Below, piece after piece: positions 5,516-5,637 of a stretch of 5,637 nt of DNA. The stretch lies in the NCBI GenBank assembly GCA_003242115.1, contig QBMP01000291.1:1-5637 (forward strand). Direction: 5' to 3'. The translations under genes and the position numbers were made by a program. The notes beneath the pieces are model-generated. The model was not told the DNA's origin and did no database searches. It saw only the letters and a list, made by a program, of their open reading frames with translations. The DNA is from Phormidesmis priestleyi. Lineage in GTDB: Bacteria; Cyanobacteriota; Cyanobacteriia; Phormidesmidales; Phormidesmidaceae. Each line of letters starts with the position of its first letter. Positions within the stretch are counted from its first letter, which is position 1.

Positions 5516-5637
5516 TCAGATGCCCAAGATCAAGTCCCATCCCTTCAGTTGACCCACCTGTTCTGGCACATGATCGATCACTTGCAGCCGCCAGCGGCCT
5601 TTGACCTCGGTGTTGAGCAGGCGGCGGAGCGCAGGCG
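5516..5637 (-). CDS. C-terminal end of a protein resembling a proprotein-convertase P-domain (cut by right window edge)
   Basis: Thirty-nine codons are visible on the minus strand, ending in TGA at 5516-5518; the rest lies beyond the right edge. The visible residues contain KGRWRLQVID, then GQLKGWDLIL before the stop. The pattern G-x-W-x-L-x-V-x-D, about eight residues, G-x-L-x-x-W-x-L matches the last strands of the P-domain found at the C-terminus of subtilisin/kexin-like proteases and of many secreted bacterial proteins. If correct, the full protein is likely an exported or cell-surface hydrolase, but the catalytic part is not in view. The other two minus-strand frames are a stop-containing frame and a low-complexity Ala/Pro/Arg frame. 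It is convergent with plsC, with only 12 bp between the stop codons and no visible terminator. The family call rests on a short motif and is moderate. Confidence 0.6.
   Translation of the reverse strand, partial: PALRRLLNTEVKGRWRLQVIDHVPEQVGQLKGWDLILGI

Noticed and set aside
5337..5540. 67-codon minus-strand open frame at the end of plsC
   Set aside because: It is antisense to the plsC C-terminus, and the neighbouring minus-strand frame has the P-domain-like sequence instead.
1..5637. tRNA genes, CRISPR array or insertion sequence
   Set aside because: No regularly spaced repeats, no transposase motifs, no flanking inverted repeats with target duplications and no tRNA-like cloverleaf were seen by eye.

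Overview
The window looks like chromosomal DNA of a cyanobacterium. Six perfect copies of the palindrome GCGATCGC (HIP1, the octamer over-represented in many cyanobacterial genomes) occur between positions 1039 and 5251. The helicase, tRNA deaminase and acyltransferase read like cyanobacterial versions of these families. Species cannot be fixed from sequence alone. Start codons mostly lack a clear Shine-Dalgarno, which is also common in cyanobacteria. No rRNA, tRNA, CRISPR array or transposase was seen.

Layout. Positions 1-692 carry two small minus-strand genes in tandem: a 169-residue protein (183-692), then, 31 bp downstream, the first 50 codons of a second protein that runs off the left edge (1-151). 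Both are rich in glycine and alanine, have hydrophobic segments, and were not recognised. A 301-bp spacer (693-993) with two inverted repeats separates them from a plus-strand MNT-type minimal nucleotidyltransferase (994-1359). This is normally the antitoxin half of a HEPN/MNT toxin-antitoxin pair, but no HEPN gene lies beside it. Its reading frame runs 67 bp into the end of the convergent pcrA/uvrD helicase gene (1293-3650, minus).

Divergently from pcrA comes tadA, the tRNA adenosine-34 deaminase (3824-4357, plus). A roughly 380-bp non-coding stretch follows. It ends in a striking two-copy tandem repeat just before an acyltransferase of the PlsC/LPLAT family (about 4739-5503, plus). Twelve bp beyond, and convergent with it, lies the C-terminal end of a minus-strand gene (5516-5637, cut by the right edge) that resembles the end of a proprotein-convertase P-domain.

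How the genes relate. pcrA (DNA repair and replication), tadA (wobble-base editing of tRNA) and plsC (membrane lipid synthesis) are housekeeping genes in separate transcription units. They share no pathway. The left third (1-993 plus the MNT gene) has a more accessory character. The most unusual points are the solitary MNT gene fused by readthrough to antisense pcrA sequence, the tandem palindrome-containing repeat before plsC, and the unrecognised Gly/Ala-rich membrane-type gene pair. None of these proves a new system.
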